Assembly (NCBI GenBank): GCA_023412665.1
Contig: JAEZCA010000035.1
Span: 124,001-188,000, forward strand
Length of the DNA stretch: 64,000 nucleotides
Direction: 5' to 3'
From: Bacillota bacterium
GTDB lineage: Bacteria > Bacillota > Clostridia > Acetivibrionales > DTU013
Below, piece by piece: positions 51,153-60,248 of this stretch. Each line of letters opens with the position of its first letter. Within the stretch, counting starts at the first letter, position 1. Both the position numbers and the translations under genes were made by a program. The notes beneath the pieces were generated by a model that ran no database searches, was not told the DNA's origin, and worked only from the letters and a program-made list of their open reading frames with translations.

Positions 51153-51195
51153 TATAAATAATTCCTGTTCTACTGATTAAAAATCCCTGCAAATG

Positions 51196-51204
51196 TGCTA
51201 TAAT
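51196..51204 (+). promoter_or_regulatory. Extended -10 promoter of the SNF2 gene
   Basis: TGCTATAAT 55 bases before the ATG at 51259, with no clear -35, as for prfA. Confidence 0.6.
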
Positions 51205-51258
51205 AATATGATATGGGTTTTATACATACTATTACAAGGCATTTATCAGGAGTAAATA

Positions 51259-54200
51259 ATGTTCGATCTATCCATGGAATCCATCCAAGCAAAAACACAG
51301 CGCGTGGAATACGAAGCAGGCCAGGAGCACTACAGGAGCGGCCGGATAAAGTCCGTACAGTACAATCAGGACCGCCGTACCTTCACCTCCACAGTTTTTG
51401 ACTCCAAGCTGCAAACACAGCACATGAAATTTGACAATGCAGGCAAGCTGACGGAAGCAGATTGCTCCTGTCCTGTGGGAAATGACGGCTGGGGCCTGTG
51501 CAGGCATATGGTTGCCGTATTGCTGCTCATACAGGAGAAGGACAGCAAGGGCTTTTTTCGCGAGCTCCGCTTCCGCCAGGCAGCGAAGGATATATTCAAT
51601 TTTTTCATGGACAGACAGATCGCCATCCGGTCTGCTGTAACTATCGAGCCTGTTTTCGAGCTGAACAGGGCCTCCGGCATAGACAATTCCCTGCTGCCTT
51701 CATTGAAGTTCCGTATTGGACAGGACAGGCTGTACATAGTTAAGGATGTAAAAAAGCTTCTCTTCCATATGGAAAACAATACGGACCTGAATTACGGAAA
51801 GCGTTTCACCTATTCTCCCTCCAGGCATGAATTCAAAGGAAGGGATCTGGAGCTGGCAGAAATGCTCAAGGAGCTCTATGAGACTGAAAAGCTCATGGAG
51901 GGGCTGGGGCGCGGCAGGATGGACGCGAGCATATTCTCGGACGGAAAGGTCTATCTGACCGACAGGTATTTAAAACGGTTTTTTGAGATATATGAGGACA
52001 CTCCTTTTAAGGGATTTATTCTTGGAAATGAACACGAAAGCCTGACAATAAAAAAGGAGGACATACCTGTCAACTTTCTGCTGACAAATGACGGGCACGA
52101 CCTGGTGCTGAATATAGATTTCGAGGGCACGATGCTGCCTTTGACGGCAGACGGGGAATACTTCTACTTCGGCGGCGGGATACACCGGGTCTCGAGGCAG
52201 CAGAGCGAGTGCCTGAAGCCGTTTTACATGGCCATGATGTACCAGAAGGGCCGCAAGCTCAGGTTCATCGAAGAAGACAAGCAGCGGTTCGTATCGGAAA
52301 TACTGCCTTTTGCGGAGAAGGCCGGGAACCTCATCATTAGCGAGCAGGTACAGTCAACGATAGAAAAACTCCCATTATCGGCTGAAATCTATTTGGACAG
52401 GGACGGCTCCGACATTACGGCCGATGTCAGGTTCATATACGGCGACAATCAGATCAATCCGTTCCTGCCGGTGATCAAATCTGCCTCCGCCCCAGATAAG
52501 CTGCTTATCCGAGAGATAAAGAATGAAGAGGCAATACTTGATATACTTGGCATGGCGGAATTCAGGGTAAAGGAAGGCAGGATCCATTTGACCGGCGATG
52601 ACAATATCTACGATTTTGTGTTTAGGCTGGTACCGCTGCTGCAGGATTATGCCATCGTATATTACTCCGAAAGCCTGAGAAACATGAAGCTGAAGCAGGC
52701 CCTTTCGTTCTCGGCCAGGTTCAGGCTGAACAGCGTAACCAACCTGCTGGAATTTTCATTCGGCGCCGAGGGTATCGACCGGTCAGAGCTGGCTGAGATA
52801 TTTGCATCCATCCGCAAGAAGAAAAAATACTTCCAGCTCAAGAGCGGAAGCTTTATAAACCTTGATACGAACGAGCTTACAAGAGTAAACGACTTCATGG
52901 AAAAGCTCGATGTGGACCCTGCGGAAATAGAAAAGGACTTTATTGAAATGCCAAGATTCCGGGCAGCATATCTTGATCAAAGCATCCGGGAGTCCGGTAT
53001 CCATAATGTAGAGCGCGATGCGCTGTTCAAGGAGTTCGTCAGGAACATCAAAGAGCCTGAGGATATGTCCTTTCGTTTGCCTGACGGCTTGAAGGGTTCA
53101 CTAAGGGATTATCAGAAATTCGGCTTCAAGTGGCTCAAAACCTTGAAATATTACGAGCTGGGCGGCATCCTCGCCGATGATATGGGACTTGGAAAGACAT
53201 TTCAGATATTGGCTCTGATATTGTCGGACAAACAGGAGCACGGGCCTTCCCCCTCTCTCGTAATAGTCCCCACATCGCTTGTATTCAACTGGTGCGCGGA
53301 GATCGAGAAATTTGCCCCGGGCCTGAAGTATACTGCGGTGATAGGAAATAAAGAAGACAGGCGCAAGCTCATCGATGGCATTTCGGTATGTGATGTGGTA
53401 ATAACCTCCTATCCGTTGATCAGAAGAGATATTGAGCTCTACGAGCAATATTCCTTCAGGTACTGTATACTCGATGAAGCACAGCACATTAAGAACGGGG
53501 CATCCAGAAACGCCCGGTCGGTCAAGCTGATCAATGCGGCAACCCGCTTCGCTCTGACCGGCACGCCAATTGAAAATAATCTATATGAGCTGTGGTCTAT
53601 CTTTGACTTTGTTCTTCCGGGATACCTTTATTCGTACAACAGGTTCGATGAGAAATATGTACGCACAGATGCAGGCGAGGACACAAGCGATTCTCTCGCC
53701 GATCTTAACAGGCAGATCAGGCCGTTTGTACTAAGACGCCTGAAAAAGGATGTTCTGAACGAATTGCCCGAAAAGATAGAGAACACCATGACTGCCGAGC
53801 TTACAGATGAGCAGAGGAAAATTTATCTGGCCTATCTGTCGGATATACGAGGGGAAATAAAACAGGAAATAGAAGCATCAGGCTTTGAAAAGAGCAGGAT
53901 CAGGATATTGGCGGCTCTGACGCGTCTCAGGCAGCTGTGCTGCCATCCCTCACTCTTTGTGGAGAACTATCATGGCGGCAGCGGCAAACTGCAGATGCTT
54001 GAGGAAATCATACAGGAGTCTATCGAAGGCGGTCACAGGATACTGCTTTTCTCCCAGTTCACAGCTATGCTGCAGCTTGTACGAAAAAGACTTGATGAGC
54101 TTGGTATACCGTACCTCTATCTGGATGGCGCAACACCGGTCTCAGAGAGAGGCTTTCTTGTAAATTCCTTCAATGAAGGAGCGGGCAAGATCTTTCTGAT

Positions 54201-54489
54201 CTCCCTCAAGGCCGGAGGAACCGGCCTGAACCTGACAGGCGCAGATACAGTGATACATTACGACCCCTGGTGGAACCCGGCTGTTGAGGACCAGGCCACT
54301 GACCGGTCCTACCGCATCGGCCAGAAAAAATCCGTATATGTGATAAAGCTGGTCACCAGAGGTACTATCGAAGAAAAAATACTGGCGCTCCAGGAGAAAA
54401 AGCGCAGTCTTATAGATGCTGTCATCCAGCCAGGCGAAACACTGCTGTCCAAGATGTCCCCCGAAGAAATACAAGCCCTGTTCGACTAA
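51259..54489 (+). CDS. SWIM-zinc-finger SNF2-family helicase
   Basis: 1076 residues. A SWIM zinc finger (CSCPVGNDGWGLCRHMVA) lies near residues 69-86, then a long middle region (~90-590, the bacterial SNF2-associated domain). The SNF2 ATPase has DDMGLGKTFQILAL near 638, ILDEAQHIKN near 738, ALTGTPIENNLYELWSIFDF, the C-lobe RILLFSQFTAMLQLVRKRLD, and QATDRSYRIGQKK near 1013. It is a DNA-translocase-type ATPase; bacterial relatives (RapA/YwqA-like) are linked to transcription or DNA repair without a settled role. Lying behind helD, the two may share a transcription-recycling context. The AGGAG ribosome site is 8 bases before the ATG. Confidence 0.9.
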   Translation: MFDLSMESIQAKTQRVEYEAGQEHYRSGRIKSVQYNQDRRTFTSTVFDSKLQTQHMKFDNAGKLTEADCSCPVGNDGWGLCRHMVAVLLLIQEKDSKGFFRELRFRQAAKDIFNFFMDRQIAIRSAVTIEPVFELNRASGIDNSLLPSLKFRIGQDRLYIVKDVKKLLFHMENNTDLNYGKRFTYSPSRHEFKGRDLELAEMLKELYETEKLMEGLGRGRMDASIFSDGKVYLTDRYLKRFFEIYEDTPFKGFILGNEHESLTIKKEDIPVNFLLTNDGHDLVLNIDFEGTMLPLTADGEYFYFGGGIHRVSRQQSECLKPFYMAMMYQKGRKLRFIEEDKQRFVSEILPFAEKAGNLIISEQVQSTIEKLPLSAEIYLDRDGSDITADVRFIYGDNQINPFLPVIKSASAPDKLLIREIKNEEAILDILGMAEFRVKEGRIHLTGDDNIYDFVFRLVPLLQDYAIVYYSESLRNMKLKQALSFSARFRLNSVTNLLEFSFGAEGIDRSELAEIFASIRKKKKYFQLKSGSFINLDTNELTRVNDFMEKLDVDPAEIEKDFIEMPRFRAAYLDQSIRESGIHNVERDALFKEFVRNIKEPEDMSFRLPDGLKGSLRDYQKFGFKWLKTLKYYELGGILADDMGLGKTFQILALILSDKQEHGPSPSLVIVPTSLVFNWCAEIEKFAPGLKYTAVIGNKEDRRKLIDGISVCDVVITSYPLIRRDIELYEQYSFRYCILDEAQHIKNGASRNARSVKLINAATRFALTGTPIENNLYELWSIFDFVLPGYLYSYNRFDEKYVRTDAGEDTSDSLADLNRQIRPFVLRRLKKDVLNELPEKIENTMTAELTDEQRKIYLAYLSDIRGEIKQEIEASGFEKSRIRILAALTRLRQLCCHPSLFVENYHGGSGKLQMLEEIIQESIEGGHRILLFSQFTAMLQLVRKRLDELGIPYLYLDGATPVSERGFLVNSFNEGAGKIFLISLKAGGTGLNLTGADTVIHYDPWWNPAVEDQATDRSYRIGQKKSVYVIKLVTRGTIEEKILALQEKKRSLIDAVIQPGETLLSKMSPEEIQALFD

Positions 54490-54492
54490 AAA

Positions 54493-54548
54493 AGCAAAGG
54501 AGACGGTCCATCCGCTTCCTTAAAAATCAGATGGACCGTCCCCTTGCT
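54493..54548. terminator. GGGGACGGTCC hairpin between convergent genes
   Basis: Stem AGCAAAGGAGACGGTCCATC against GATGGACCGTCCCCTTGCT, nearly perfect, with a 17-base loop. It can serve the SNF2 gene and the oppositely oriented ABC permease. It carries the same GGGGACGGT phrase as the element at 27697. Confidence 0.7.
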
Positions 54549-54559
54549 TTCACTTACAC

Positions 54560-55705
54560 CTATATGAACTTCTTTACATTATCGATCCTGGAGAATTTAT
54601 ATATCGCCACAAGTGTCAGCGCCAGCGCAAAGGCCGCAAGTACCAGCAGGTTCAGGCCAATATCCGCGATATTGCCGCTGGTCTGCATTTTGGTGATAGC
54701 GTCGATGGTCCACCTTTGCGGTACAAAATAGCTGATTTTTTGCATGAATTCCGGCATAAAGCCTATCTCCCAGAAACAGCCGCCCAGCATGCAGGTAGGT
54801 GTCAATATAAGTGTGCTTAGTGTGCTGGCCATATAGGAAGAGGTTGTGAATGCGGTTATTACAAGGCCCAGACCTATTGCCACCAGCGCGAACATCAAAA
54901 GTATGATAAACATATATATACCGCTGACTCCCGTATCGATTCTTAAAACAAGCCGCATGGCAATAAGTATGAAGGTGATTTGTACGATGCTTATCAGCAG
55001 GCTTGTAAGTGAGTTTGCCAGAATGTACTGTCTTGCACTGACCGAAGCGGAACATATCCTATGGTAGGTCCGGCTTCTCTTATCCTTCAGGATCATCATT
55101 GTGGTTAATCCTGTCCCAAGCATAATAAACATTATAAGGAACCCGACAGAAGTGACAGTCATTGATTTGCCTGCATTTTTGTCTTTGACAGCCTGGACCC
55201 TCAGCTCAATTGTGCTTTTATTTACCTGCTCCAGCATGCTTTCAAAAGCACCATTATCACCTCCGGCTGCATTGGACAGTCTGAGCATTGTCGCTGTATA
55301 GGTGTTGATCATTTGCTCAATCCAGACAGTTGTTTCCTGACCCTTCAACGAAATGACCTCAATGTCGGCTGCATTCCCGCTGTAAATACTGTCCGTATAT
55401 CCTTCCGGCACGACAATTGCGGCATCCAGTTCAAATGCGAGGAGCTTGTCACTTATTTCCTTCTCATTGACATCCGATATCTCAAAACCATCCACAGTTG
55501 TAAACTCATCCTTTAGTTCTGCTGCAAGCATCTTACCGTCGTGGTCCACAAAACCAATTTTTAGTTCAGTGACATTGGATGTGCCATACATCAGCAGGGA
55601 AAGAAGAACACCTGTCAGAGGCAGGAAAATATTTATGACAATGCTGCTCTTTTTTCTAAATGTGACCTTCAAATTGTTCATTATGAGAATCAATAAATTA
55701 TGCAT
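54560..55705 (-). CDS. ABC-2 type permease
   Basis: 381 residues. One N-terminal membrane helix, a large extracytoplasmic domain (~45-170), then five helices (SVGFLIMFIMLGTGLTTMMIL, SLLISIVQITFILIAM, FIILLMFALVAIGLGLVI, and others). The ABC-2 signature LGGCFWEIGFMPEFMQKISY is near 310. Efflux permease of the DrrB/YhgE-like ABC-2 class. It overlaps the preceding permease by 8 bases, and together they form a heterodimeric channel with the ATPase at 56853. Substrate unknown; lipids, peptides or drugs are typical. Confidence 0.9.
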   Translation of the reverse strand: MHNLLILIMNNLKVTFRKKSSIVINIFLPLTGVLLSLLMYGTSNVTELKIGFVDHDGKMLAAELKDEFTTVDGFEISDVNEKEISDKLLAFELDAAIVVPEGYTDSIYSGNAADIEVISLKGQETTVWIEQMINTYTATMLRLSNAAGGDNGAFESMLEQVNKSTIELRVQAVKDKNAGKSMTVTSVGFLIMFIMLGTGLTTMMILKDKRSRTYHRICSASVSARQYILANSLTSLLISIVQITFILIAMRLVLRIDTGVSGIYMFIILLMFALVAIGLGLVITAFTTSSYMASTLSTLILTPTCMLGGCFWEIGFMPEFMQKISYFVPQRWTIDAITKMQTSGNIADIGLNLLVLAAFALALTLVAIYKFSRIDNVKKFI

Positions 55706-56840
55706 AAGCTCTGTTCCCCCTCCTCGAAAATATAGCGGAAATTGTTATGAACAGTACAGCAATGCCAAGGTTTATTCCGATAGAAGCTGCAACCTTTGAG
55801 TAATCCCCATCGAAAATAACACTGAAGAGAGCTGTATTGACCCACTTGACAGGTGATAAATCAGCGATTTGGGATAAGCTTGAATCCATTACACTTAACG
55901 GAACATAGCCTCCACCCAGAAAAACCAGTACAGGAATGATCGTATTCAATATACCGTTGGCGGCTTCACCGTTCTTTAACAGGTAGGCCAGAGCAACACC
56001 CATGCTTACCGACATTATCGAGTATGAAATGATGAGCAGTGCTACTGTAAACAGATCCTCCCCCCAATAGGCCTTCAGAACAAGCCCGCTGAATATTATT
56101 ACCACAAACCCTTGCAATATCGTCACTATAATGCTGCCAAGGACCTTGCCGGTCAACAGCTGATAATTAGCAGTCGGAGCACATAATATCCTTGCAGCCG
56201 TTTTATCCTCTATCTCGCTTCTTATGCCCCAGAATCCCGTAAGTGAGGCATACAGCAGTATCAGCGTCAGCATCGTTATTGCGTAATAGTCCGTAGAACC
56301 CGGCTGCCTTTTCCTGTCGAGGGAGCTTAACCTTACATGGCTCATGTCTTCTGAATTCTGCTGTGAAGAAAGCGCCGCCGGATTATGTCGGGCTATAACG
56401 CTCATGGTCACATAAGTATCGAGAAAGCTGTCCATTGCGTTTTCAACGATGCTTGCGGAATAGCCGCTTCTTTCATTCTTGTACATATCTACCCGGACAG
56501 GCTCGCCGGTTATATGAAAATAGGCATTATACCGTTTGTTTTCAATTCCGGCCATACCTGCGGCAAAGTCCTTGGTTTCTTCAAACTTTATACCGGTTTC
56601 GTCCGACAGCCCTTTGCAAAAGCTGTTGAAAGCAGTCTCGAAAGCCGGGCCTCCGGCTTTTTCATCGATAGTATAAAGCACACTGACCTCGCCAAGATTT
56701 ATGGTATTATCAAATGCTCCGCTGAAGGCTGCACCTAAAATAATTATCAATACTATCGGGAAAAGTACCATCATTGCATTAGCCTTAAAATTGCGGACAC
56801 TATGCTTTATTTCCTTTAGAATTATCAGTAATACTCTCAT
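55698..56840 (-). CDS. ABC-2 type permease, paralogue
   Basis: 380 residues with the same topology as its neighbour: N-terminal helix (AMMVLFPIVLIIILGAAFSG), extracytoplasmic domain (~40-175), then helices including YAITMLTLILLYASLTGFWG and IIVTILQGFVVIIFSGLVL. The ABC-2 motif LGGGYVPLSVMDSSLSQIADL is near 312. It starts 12 bases downstream of the ATPase gene. Two permeases of this design with one ATPase give a complete exporter. Confidence 0.9.
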   Translation of the reverse strand: MRVLLIILKEIKHSVRNFKANAMMVLFPIVLIIILGAAFSGAFDNTINLGEVSVLYTIDEKAGGPAFETAFNSFCKGLSDETGIKFEETKDFAAGMAGIENKRYNAYFHITGEPVRVDMYKNERSGYSASIVENAMDSFLDTYVTMSVIARHNPAALSSQQNSEDMSHVRLSSLDRKRQPGSTDYYAITMLTLILLYASLTGFWGIRSEIEDKTAARILCAPTANYQLLTGKVLGSIIVTILQGFVVIIFSGLVLKAYWGEDLFTVALLIISYSIMSVSMGVALAYLLKNGEAANGILNTIIPVLVFLGGGYVPLSVMDSSLSQIADLSPVKWVNTALFSVIFDGDYSKVAASIGINLGIAVLFITISAIFSRRGNRAYA

Positions 56841-56852
56841 GATCCATCCCCC

Positions 56853-57791
56853 CTAGTCTCTGAGCTTTCTTCCGGTCATCGACAGGAATACCGACTCCAG
56901 GTCCGGCGTTTTGCTTTCCACACTTTTTATTGAGATGTTGTTTTTTACAAAGTACTGTATGATCTTGTCAAGGTTTGCCACTTCCCTGACACTTGTTATC
57001 TTTACAGTGTTCTCTCCTGTTTCCACATTCTCGACTCCGGATATTTCTCTGATTTTCTCTTCACTGACCTTTGATATCGAATCGCTTACGGTTACTACAA
57101 CAATATCCTTTTCATTGATAAGATTCTTAAGCTCTGTGTTGGTGCCGAGAGCTATCACCTTGCCGTGGTCCATGATCGCTATACGTGTACAGATCTCATC
57201 GACCTCCTCCATATAGTGGCTGGTGTAAATAATGGTGCTGCCAAGCTCATTGAGCTTCTTTACTGACTGCAGTATGTGGTTCCTTGACTGTGGGTCTATG
57301 CCGACTGTCGGTTCATCCATTATAATGAGCTTTGGCTTATGAGCTATCGCACATGCAATATTGAGGCGTCTTTTCATACCGCCGGAAAAGTTTTTGGGGA
57401 AGTCCTTTTTCTTATCCGACAGTCCGGTAAACTCCAATGCTTCCAATACCGCATCCTCAAGCCCCTTTCCTCTGAGGCCGTAAAGACTGGCAAAAAACCT
57501 GACATTCTCCAGACTCGTCAGATCTTCGTAAATGGCAATATCCTGAGGAACTATACCGATATTGGACTTGGCAGCCATTTTGTGCTTCCTGATGTCCTTG
57601 CCGAGTATACAGATGCTCCCTTTATCGACCATAAGCAGCCCGGTTATCATATTTATAGCAGTGCTTTTGCCTGCACCGTTTGGCCCCAGCAGTCCGAATA
57701 TCTCACCTTCTTCGATTTCCAGAGACATTTTATCTACGGCTGTGACTTCTCCGAATTTTTTTGTTAACTCATCCAATTTTACTATGCTCAT
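56853..57791 (-). CDS. ABC transporter ATP-binding protein
   Basis: 312 residues. Walker A GPNGAGKSTAINMI near 38, Q-loop VPQDIAIYEDLT, signature FSGGMKRRLNIACAIAHKPK near 135, Walker B LIIMDEPTVGID and the switch histidine in IYTSHYMEEVDE. The C-terminal ~90 residues are the extension typical of DrrA/CcmA-type export ATPases. Start at 57791, where AAGGAG is 9 bases upstream; a longer frame has no site. It heads the exporter operon. A terminator (57836-57882) lies just upstream. Confidence 0.95.
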   Translation of the reverse strand: MSIVKLDELTKKFGEVTAVDKMSLEIEEGEIFGLLGPNGAGKSTAINMITGLLMVDKGSICILGKDIRKHKMAAKSNIGIVPQDIAIYEDLTSLENVRFFASLYGLRGKGLEDAVLEALEFTGLSDKKKDFPKNFSGGMKRRLNIACAIAHKPKLIIMDEPTVGIDPQSRNHILQSVKKLNELGSTIIYTSHYMEEVDEICTRIAIMDHGKVIALGTNTELKNLINEKDIVVVTVSDSISKVSEEKIREISGVENVETGENTVKITSVREVANLDKIIQYFVKNNISIKSVESKTPDLESVFLSMTGRKLRD

Positions 57792-57835
57792 TTTCAACAC
57801 TCCTTGATTTATAAATAACATCACAGTCTTATTAT

Positions 57836-57882
57836 AAAAAAAACCGGCTCCCTTTCGATAGTACAAAAGGTCACCGGTTTTT
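57836..57882 (-). terminator. Terminator of the GNAT-deaminase gene
   Basis: On the minus strand ACCGG/CCGGT flanks an inner CCTTT/AAAGG stem, followed by TTTTTTTT. Confidence 0.85.
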
Positions 57883-57900
57883 ATGACTAAAGTAATATGC

Positions 57901-58890
57901 TTAATCCCACCGATAAGGCAATAGCTCATCTATCGTTACGATCTTTCTGCCATCGAGCATCACTTCGCATTTATAGTTTTCGTCGTCTATCTGGCAGATG
58001 AATTCGCGGCATCTTCCGCACGGCGCCACAGCCTTTTTTGTCTCTCCCAGCACTGCGACAAGCTTGACTATCCTGGTTTCCCCAGCAGTGATCATTGCCG
58101 CGATAGCCGCATGTTCTGCGCAAAAGCCCATGGAGCATGGAGTATCGATACACACTCCTTTATATACATTGCCCTTGTCTGTCAGGATCGCTGCCGCAAC
58201 AGAACCCGCCCACGAGCTTTTTGATATCTTGCGATCACTAGCCGTACTCAGTGCAATTTCATATAACTCTTCAAAGCTCACACTTCCAGTGTCTGGCTGA
58301 GTATTATCCGTATTTCCCCTCCCCGCCTGCAGGCCCTTCACATAATCCTCCCGGACAAGGCCATATATCGAGTAATCACAGATCCCTTGATTGTTCCAGT
58401 CTCCATGCTTTACAGTTCCTTCATATTTCAGCCCGCACTTCATCATGACCCTGCCCGAATTCGGGTTCTTTGGATCATGCCTGGATTCGATACGGTTTAC
58501 ACCTGCCTCCTCAAAGAAGAATCTGACAAGCTCCGCCAAAGCTTCAGAGGTTATTCCCCGATGCCACCATTTCCGCCCGATACAGTATCCGATATGGACC
58601 ATTTCCAATCTGTCATCCATACCGACTACACTGATGCAGCCAACAGGTTCGTTCACATTTGGCTTGAGTGTGATAGCCCACTGATAGTATTTAATATCGT
58701 CGTATTTAGCGACCCAATCCTTCAATATATTCTCCGACACACTTACGTCCTTGTGTGTCGGCCACATCAAAAACCTGGTAACCTCGTTATCGCTCGCCCA
58801 ATTCCTGAACATGGCCTCAGCATCGGAAAGCTCAAATCTCCTCAATACCAGACGCTGTGTCTCCAGCTGCTTTGTTCCAAGATGATTCAT
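57901..58890 (-). CDS. Fusion of GNAT N-acetyltransferase and cytidine-deaminase-like domain
   Basis: 329 residues. Residues ~8-185 are a RimJ/RimL-type GNAT domain (LETQRLVLRRFELSDAEAMF, then the acetyl-CoA loop GRKWWHRGITSEAL, then NPNSGRVMMKCGLKYEG). After a polar linker (~190-207), ~208-329 form a cytidine-deaminase/blasticidin-deaminase-like domain with the zinc ligands in CAEHAAIAAM (~259) and PCGRCREF (~289). GGGGGAATT before the ATG. A resistance enzyme modifying a nucleoside-peptide antibiotic by acetylation and deamination would suit the fusion, but that is inference. It lies beside an exporter. Confidence 0.85.
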   Translation of the reverse strand: MNHLGTKQLETQRLVLRRFELSDAEAMFRNWASDNEVTRFLMWPTHKDVSVSENILKDWVAKYDDIKYYQWAITLKPNVNEPVGCISVVGMDDRLEMVHIGYCIGRKWWHRGITSEALAELVRFFFEEAGVNRIESRHDPKNPNSGRVMMKCGLKYEGTVKHGDWNNQGICDYSIYGLVREDYVKGLQAGRGNTDNTQPDTGSVSFEELYEIALSTASDRKISKSSWAGSVAAAILTDKGNVYKGVCIDTPCSMGFCAEHAAIAAMITAGETRIVKLVAVLGETKKAVAPCGRCREFICQIDDENYKCEVMLDGRKIVTIDELLPYRWD

Positions 58891-58902
58891 GCAAAATTCC
58901 CC

Positions 58903-59448
58903 CTATTCAAACAGTTTGTAATAACAGAAAAATTCATGCCCATACCTGAAAACTTCTCCTGTTTTCTTGAATCCGAACTTATTATAAAGAGCTAATGCGC
59001 TGCTATTGGTTTTGCTTACCAGAAATATCATCCCATTATACCCTCTGCTTTTACAATCCTCAATCACCGCACATAATAATTTTGATGCGATACCCTTTTT
59101 CTGTAACGAAGGTGAAACCCCTATTCTTGCCAGCTCGCAGGGTTTTGTCATCCCCGGATCCCATTCCATGTCCGAAAGCTCGTCCAGCGGCCCGGCAGCT
59201 GCAGCTGCAATGATTTGTCCGCTTATGTCAGTCATACAGTACAAGGACCCGCTTGCAATATCAGAAATAATATTATCCATCACAGGGTATTCTTCACTCC
59301 ATGTGCATCCCGGTGTCCCGATAATACTCCTGTACAGCTTCAATATCTCCTCACTGTCTTTTGGTTCAGCCAATCTGAGAATATAACGAATGTCTTTATC
59401 CAGCCATGAATCAAAATGTTTATAGTTAATTTGCTCGTGTTCATTCAT
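58903..59448 (-). CDS. GNAT-family N-acetyltransferase
   Basis: 181 residues. The GNAT core has a strand LRLAEPKDSEEILKLYRSII near 30, the pyrophosphate loop VSPSLQKKGIASKLLCAVIE near 118, and NSSALALYNKFGFKKTGEVF near 150. The acceptor is unknown. Two starts are possible: ATG at 59448 (AGGGA 8 bases upstream, preferred) or ATG at 59472. It sits 12 bases before the GNAT-deaminase fusion and is probably cotranscribed with it. Confidence 0.88.
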   Translation of the reverse strand: MNEHEQINYKHFDSWLDKDIRYILRLAEPKDSEEILKLYRSIIGTPGCTWSEEYPVMDNIISDIASGSLYCMTDISGQIIAAAAAGPLDELSDMEWDPGMTKPCELARIGVSPSLQKKGIASKLLCAVIEDCKSRGYNGMIFLVSKTNSSALALYNKFGFKKTGEVFRYGHEFFCYYKLFE

Positions 59449-59522
59449 ATTGCTGTCCCTGCACCTCTTCATAATGTCTTACGGGAACCTCCCCGGGTCA
59501 CTTGCCGCAGTCAACGGTAATG

Positions 59523-60164
59523 TTAACATTCTTCCCCCTTTACACCCGTCAGATAATATATGGCGAGCTGGGTCCGATGCTCCAGGCCTGTCTTTCCCAG
59601 AATGGAGGATATGTAGTTTTTAACCGTCCCCTCCGACATAAACAGCCTGGCGGCAATATCTTTATTTGACAATCCCTTCGCTATCAACGTCACGATCTCT
59701 GTCTCCCGTTCTGTCAACAGTCCCTCGGGAATGCCGCCCTTCCTTCCTGATGACAATTCTCCCTTTATTATGTCCATCGCCACATCCTGCATCACAGTCC
59801 CGCCCTCATGCACGATCCTGATCGCGTCCATGATCCTGGCCGGCGGGCTCCCCTTCAGCAGGTAACCTCTGGCGCCGTACTTGACAGCATTCAAAATAAA
59901 ATCATCATCGTCGAAGGTGGTCAGTATAAGGGGCTTTGTATTTGTTTTTGACGATATCTCTCTGGCGGCCTCGAGCCCGTCCATCACGGGCATCCTGACG
60001 TCCAGCAGCGCAACATCCACCTGCTGCCTGCTGCAGTATTCCAAAGCCCTGCTGCCATTATCCACACAATCCAGTACTTCAAAGCGGTCATCTGTCTGCA
60101 ATATGATCTTCAAGCCCTCTCTGATCAGCGCGTCATCATCAGCTATCAAAACTTTTATCGCCAT
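59523..60164 (-). CDS. NarL/LuxR-family response regulator
   Basis: 213 residues. The receiver domain (1-120) has acidic pocket DDD near 9, phospho-acceptor aspartate in VALLDVRMPVMDGLEA, threonine in LILTTFDDDDF and lysine in YLLKGSP. The LuxR-type helix-turn-helix (~145-205) has LTERETEIVTLIAKGLSNKDIA and LFMSEGTVKNYISSIL. AGGAGG is 6 bases before the ATG. The histidine kinase partner lies 84 bases upstream. Likely target: the neighbouring acetyltransferase/exporter genes (inference). Confidence 0.94.
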   Translation of the reverse strand: MAIKVLIADDDALIREGLKIILQTDDRFEVLDCVDNGSRALEYCSRQQVDVALLDVRMPVMDGLEAAREISSKTNTKPLILTTFDDDDFILNAVKYGARGYLLKGSPPARIMDAIRIVHEGGTVMQDVAMDIIKGELSSGRKGGIPEGLLTERETEIVTLIAKGLSNKDIAARLFMSEGTVKNYISSILGKTGLEHRTQLAIYYLTGVKGEEC

Positions 60165-60248
60165 TTTGGTCCTCCTGAAATCAATATACCTTTAAAGATA
60201 TACCTCCAAAGACCGACTCATGTCTGGACAACTGTATAAATTGCCAGG

